In this document: positions 61,153 to 64,000 of the stretch, piece after piece
Numbering within the stretch: the first letter of the stretch is position 1
Layout of the letters: each line of letters opens with the position of its first letter
NCBI RefSeq assembly: GCF_000934755.1
Contig: NZ_JYNP01000030.1
Span: 1 to 64,000, forward strand
Reading direction: 5' to 3'
From: Desulfonatronovibrio magnus
GTDB taxonomy: Bacteria > Desulfobacterota > Desulfovibrionia > Desulfovibrionales > Desulfonatronovibrionaceae
Length of the DNA stretch: 64,000 nucleotides
Position numbers and translations under genes: made by a program
The notes under the pieces: model-generated
Databases searched by the model: none
Told to the model about the DNA's origin: nothing
The model's input: the letters and a program-made list of their open reading frames with translations, nothing else

Positions 61153-62486
61153 TGGACAAACATGACCATCTGCGACTGCCAGTATACAGCGATAATGTTG
61201 AACGTCAGAAAAAAGGCGGTTTCGGCGTTTACAGTTTACCGGAGGGGAGGGGAAAATCGGCGTTTTCTCAAGCAGCCAGGAAAAAAGCGGAAACAATCTC
61301 TCAATCATTTGCCGCATTAAAGAAAAAATTCGCCGGTCGGATTACCCCGTCCTTAATCTATGAAATCGAAATCAACCAGAGTGTGTCGCCGGATGCTTTT
61401 GAGAATACACTAGCATCCATGGGAATCCATGTCCTTTCTGTCGCGGAAAACAGAAAAGGCTTCTGGGTTGTTTTCAGCGATGACGAGACACTGGCGGAAT
61501 TTAAAATAAAGCTCGCAACATACGGTAGTGAAGATGGCCCCAAATATGACTTTTTTAATGCTATCGACTCCTTTCAGGACATTCCCAGAGAGAAAAAAAT
61601 CGGCAAGGGATTGTATGATAGCCATGGAACGATAACTGAGGACAGAGGAGGCAAAATCCCCCTTCTCAATAATCGGACAACAGAAGACATCATCCAATAC
61701 GATTGCGGTACCAGCTTTGCCGCTCCCAAGGTCGCATATCTTGCCGGGAAGATAGCCAATCACTTTCCACAAGGGTCTGGTAACTTTATTAAAAACATGT
61801 TGCTCATCGGGGCGGACTATCCAGCCAAGCCAAGCAAGGACTTTTATCAGACCGACAAACCTCGAGACGCCGACAAAGCCCACCTGGCAGTTTGCGGTTA
61901 TGGCGTGAGCAGCTTCGAAAGAGCCGTGAATTCATTTGGCAACAGAGTAGTGCTTTGGGATGAAGGGTGGATTGGGCTGAACCATGTGCGGGTTTATTCC
62001 TTGAATCTGCCCGATATTTTCTTTTCCGAGCCAGGCAGGAAGAGAATAATCGTTACCCTCACCTTTAATCCTGAGACACGGCTGACCCGTGGTGACAGCT
62101 ATCTGGGAAATCGAATGGAATTTCATGTGTTCCATTCAATCAACCCGCAATCACTGATTGAAAAATACGGCGTTATTAACGAACAGGCGGAACAGGCAGG
62201 GGTTCCTGAGGGTTTGAGGAAGTATAAAATTGACTTCTTTCCCGGCAGCAACACAAGAAAAGCCGGTTGTCATCAAAAGGCGTGGAAGGAGTATAAGCGA
62301 GAACCCAAAGATAGACCAGCGCCTCCGGTTTCACTTGTTCTTCTGAATTTCAACAAGTGGATTACAGATGAAACAAGGTTGCAGGACTACTGCATTTCTG
62401 TAACTTTTGAACATGAGAAAGAAAATCGTTTATACGCCCAAATAAGAAATTGTATACAAGCACGGGTTCGTATTGAGACTGTATAG
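61152..62486 (+). CDS. Subtilisin-like (S8) protease, internally deleted (IetS-like)
   Basis: 444 residues, far below the 650-750 usual for AAA-associated S8 proteases. An N-terminal domain runs to about residue 155 (DFFNAIDSFQDIPREKKIGK). The frame then jumps to TEDRGGKIPLLNNRTTEDII and CGTSFAAPKVAYLAGKIANH, which carries the catalytic Ser region, and a normal C-terminal domain. The part that should hold the catalytic Asp and His (the HGTxVAG box) is missing, so proteolysis is not expected. Together with the truncated ATPase it is a decayed IetAS-type module, a pair linked to phage defence and plasmid stability. Confidence 0.78.
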   Translation: MDKHDHLRLPVYSDNVERQKKGGFGVYSLPEGRGKSAFSQAARKKAETISQSFAALKKKFAGRITPSLIYEIEINQSVSPDAFENTLASMGIHVLSVAENRKGFWVVFSDDETLAEFKIKLATYGSEDGPKYDFFNAIDSFQDIPREKKIGKGLYDSHGTITEDRGGKIPLLNNRTTEDIIQYDCGTSFAAPKVAYLAGKIANHFPQGSGNFIKNMLLIGADYPAKPSKDFYQTDKPRDADKAHLAVCGYGVSSFERAVNSFGNRVVLWDEGWIGLNHVRVYSLNLPDIFFSEPGRKRIIVTLTFNPETRLTRGDSYLGNRMEFHVFHSINPQSLIEKYGVINEQAEQAGVPEGLRKYKIDFFPGSNTRKAGCHQKAWKEYKREPKDRPAPPVSLVLLNFNKWITDETRLQDYCISVTFEHEKENRLYAQIRNCIQARVRIETV

Positions 62487-62564
62487 TGTCAACGAACATA
62501 TGGACAAAATCATCTAATCCGCTATTGATAGCAGAAATAGGCTCCTATTGAGTTTTCTCTTTGT

Positions 62565-62621
62565 GTACCGGCCTACGACCTGACTCCGGAAGAAATTGAG
62601 GTGGTGGAAGGACAAAAATGA
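62565..62621 (+). pseudogene. Second copy of restriction-modification tail
   Basis: The frame reads YDLTPEEIEVVEGQK and stops. CCGGAAGAAATTGAGGTGGT is identical to the region at 60338-60357, and the match covers about 30 bp. The two tails flank the AAA-protease pair in the same orientation. Confidence 0.65.
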
Positions 62622-62698
62622 AAATTTTCAGAGCTATTTCATTACAAACCACTTAAAAAAGGTTGATTGACCTGAATTTGATTCAAAAATGCCATCCA

Positions 62699-63190
62699 TC
62701 AGAAATCCAGGGGGCTCCTGGCCTCCTTTCTGGTTTGGCTCTTGACGGTATGGGTGTAAATCATTGTCGATCTGACATCGCTGTGCCCTAAAAGTTCCTG
62801 GATGGTGCAATGTCGTAGTTGGCCTGGAGCAGGTGGCTGGCAAATGAATGGTGGAAGGTATGCGAGGTAATGCGCTTGGGGATCTGAGACTTTTTTACCG
62901 ATTCCCGAATGGCCTTCTGCACATGGGATTCATGAAGGTGGTACCGCTTGCGCTGTCCGGTTTCAGGAACATGGGTCAGATAGGTTGACGGGAAAAACCA
63001 CTGCCAGACTAATTCCCTGGCGCTGTTTTTGTATTTTTTCTCAATACTGTCGAACATGAATACTCCGTCATAGCCAGCCTCCAGATCTCTGGCATTTAAA
63101 GCCTTGACCTGTTCCAATTGTGAATGCAGCCTGGGCATAATATTCTGGGGCAAGGGAACAGTCCGGTCTTTTTTGCCCTTACCGTCGTGG
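62699..63190 (-). pseudogene. intI: Integron integrase IntI, truncated, frameshifted, active-site mutant
   Basis: The minus-strand frame reads HDGKGKKDRTVPLPQNIMPR, YKNSARELVWQWFFPSTYLT and RYHLHESHVQKAIRESVKKS, which include the extra helix region specific to integron integrases. HTFHHSFASHLLQANYDI follows, where the conserved HTLRHSFATHLL Arg is His. A one-base loss near 62806 then shifts the frame; the restored frame gives TIQELLGHSDVRSTMIYTHT with the catalytic Tyr and ends at 62699. The N-terminal half is missing beyond 63190. The enzyme must be inactive. Confidence 0.88.
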
Positions 63191-63245
63191 TTAAATTGAC
63201 AAAAAATAATCAGTCAACGTTCGTCAAAATGTGTTGGCCCATTGA

Positions 63246-63275
63246 TTGACAATGTATATACAGAGGGTTATCATT
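63246..63275 (+). promoter_or_regulatory. Sigma-70-type promoter before BrnT-like gene, possibly leaderless
   Basis: TTGACA (63246-63251) and TATCAT (63270-63275) are 18 bp apart. The expected transcription start falls on the ATG at 63281. The layout repeats that of the promoter at 55841-55869. The site lies where an attI or cassette promoter of the adjacent integrase would be expected. Confidence 0.5.
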
Positions 63276-63280
63276 TACAT

Positions 63281-63550
63281 ATGAATATCTTCTGGGACGA
63301 AGACAAGAATAATTGGTTGAAAGCTGAACGCGGGATATCATTCGAAGAAATTGCTGACCAAATTATTCAGAAGCATTACCTCGACATTATTGAAAACCCT
63401 ACTCGGCCTGATCAATTGTATTTTGTGATGCTAATACGTGATTACACGTGGATTATACCATTTCTGTTGAACGAGGAAGACCAAATAATTTTGAAGACAG
63501 CTTTTAAAAGTCTTAAGTACCATAAGTTGTATGCGGAGGATAAAAAATGA
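63281..63550 (+). CDS. BrnT-like toxin
   Basis: 89 residues from ATG 63281 (an in-frame TTG/ATT region at 63242 would add 13). MNIFWDEDKNNWLKAERGIS with FEEIADQIIQKHYLDI and IILKTAFKSLKYHKLY resembles small BrnT/RelE-like toxins. It overlaps the following antitoxin by 4 bp. It is the first complete cassette-like gene beyond the intI remnant, divergent from it. Confidence 0.75.
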   Translation: MNIFWDEDKNNWLKAERGISFEEIADQIIQKHYLDIIENPTRPDQLYFVMLIRDYTWIIPFLLNEEDQIILKTAFKSLKYHKLYAEDKK

Positions 63551-63852
63551 ATCATAAATTAACTAGCGAAGAGCAAATCATAGAAGATAATCTCGACAAT
63601 TTTAAAAGTGTATCTGATGAAAAGCGCAGCCACATTGAATCAATTATAGAAACAACCAAAAAAAATAAAGCAATTAGTATGAGGATGTCAGCCTTTGACC
63701 TTGAATTGCTAAAACAAAAAGCACAGCGAGAAGGAATGCCGTACCAGACTTTATTGAACACTATAGTTCATAAGTATGTCACCAATCAATTAGTAGATAA
63801 GAACGAAGTAATAAAAACAATCACAATGATGAAGGAAAATGAGGCAATTTAA
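63547..63852 (+). CDS. Ribbon-helix-helix antitoxin, full-length copy
   Basis: 101 residues. An acidic N-terminal arm (about 30 residues) leads to SMRMSAFDLELLKQKAQREG and MPYQTLLNTIVHKYV, a CopG/BrnA-like DNA-binding unit. ATGA overlap couples it to the toxin. The last 73 residues are repeated almost exactly at 56537-56755. Confidence 0.82.
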   Translation: MNHKLTSEEQIIEDNLDNFKSVSDEKRSHIESIIETTKKNKAISMRMSAFDLELLKQKAQREGMPYQTLLNTIVHKYVTNQLVDKNEVIKTITMMKENEAI

Positions 63853-64000
63853 CGCTTGGGCTCCAAGGGTGTCATGGGGTAGGGTGTCATGGGGTCGGAC
63901 CTAACCAAGTTATTGAACTAATTGAGTAAAGGGTCTCTACAGGGCCAAAAAATTACCTTAGGATGCCTTTTTTGGGGCCAAAAACATAGATGTAACCATA
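63845..64000 (+). repeat. Half attC-like site joined to a duplicated segment
   Basis: ATTTAACGCTTGGGCTCCAA (63847-63866) is the left arm of the attC-like site found after the other antitoxin copy. After AAGGG the sequence changes to GTGTCATGGGGT repeats and then (63884-63995) to the segment also present at 57831-57942. The right attC arm is missing. Confidence 0.75.

Overview
The window looks like the chromosome of a sulfate-reducing Desulfobacterota, most likely Desulfovibrionales. This is inferred from the gene set: indolepyruvate oxidoreductase IorAB, HypA/HypB hydrogenase maturation with Mrp, selenocysteine genes selA and selB, malic enzyme, a DnaA with an unusual DNA-binding motif, and many hybrid sensor kinases. 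No rRNA, tRNA or CRISPR array was seen.

Layout. 0.3-10 kb: a CHASE hybrid kinase, then a giant multi-PAS hybrid kinase in a row with a REC-PP2C phosphatase and a STAS protein (a partner-switching output). 10-17 kb: lipoprotein, M48 protease with TPRs, P-type ATPase, DnaA, ApbE-like UPF0280 protein. 17-27 kb: glycosyltransferase, a periplasmic binding protein overlapping a hybrid kinase, a NagZ-like lipoprotein, a 1.4 kb repeat-filled gap, and a diguanylate cyclase. 27-38 kb: isocitrate dehydrogenase, the TPR-iorA-iorB-sigma54 activator row, the hypA-hypB-mrp row, malic enzyme, folC. 38-46 kb: a small DUF2442/RHH pair, selA, M18 aminopeptidase, selB, glycosyltransferase. 46-54 kb: CheR, HDOD protein, CheX, EAL-HDOD protein, M29 aminopeptidase, and a Cache-HAMP-PP2C phosphatase.

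The intergenic spaces of the first 54 kb carry several dispersed families of structured repeats. Family A is up to 456 bp and bounded by a palindromic module of about 54 bp. Family B is about 165 bp, with AGTTTAGCC terminal inverted repeats, conserved arms and a variable but self-complementary core. Family C is a GTTGTGGGCACAGCCCGC hairpin, often next to a heptamer array. There are also four different tandem arrays, all with a strict 7-bp period. One family A copy is inserted inside a family B copy.

54.4-64 kb is an accessory island that reads as a decayed integron. It holds a broken integron integrase (frameshift, and the catalytic Arg of the HxxR box replaced by His), attC-like sites directly after stop codons, and a series of + strand toxin-antitoxin or small-protein cassettes: HigBA, BrnT-like, VapC-like, VOC and HIRAN. 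Many are truncated or duplicated. One junction removes the 5' ends of both a mazE and a higB. A truncated AAA ATPase plus internally deleted subtilase pair (IetAS-like) is flanked by two copies of the C-terminal tail of a restriction-modification protein.
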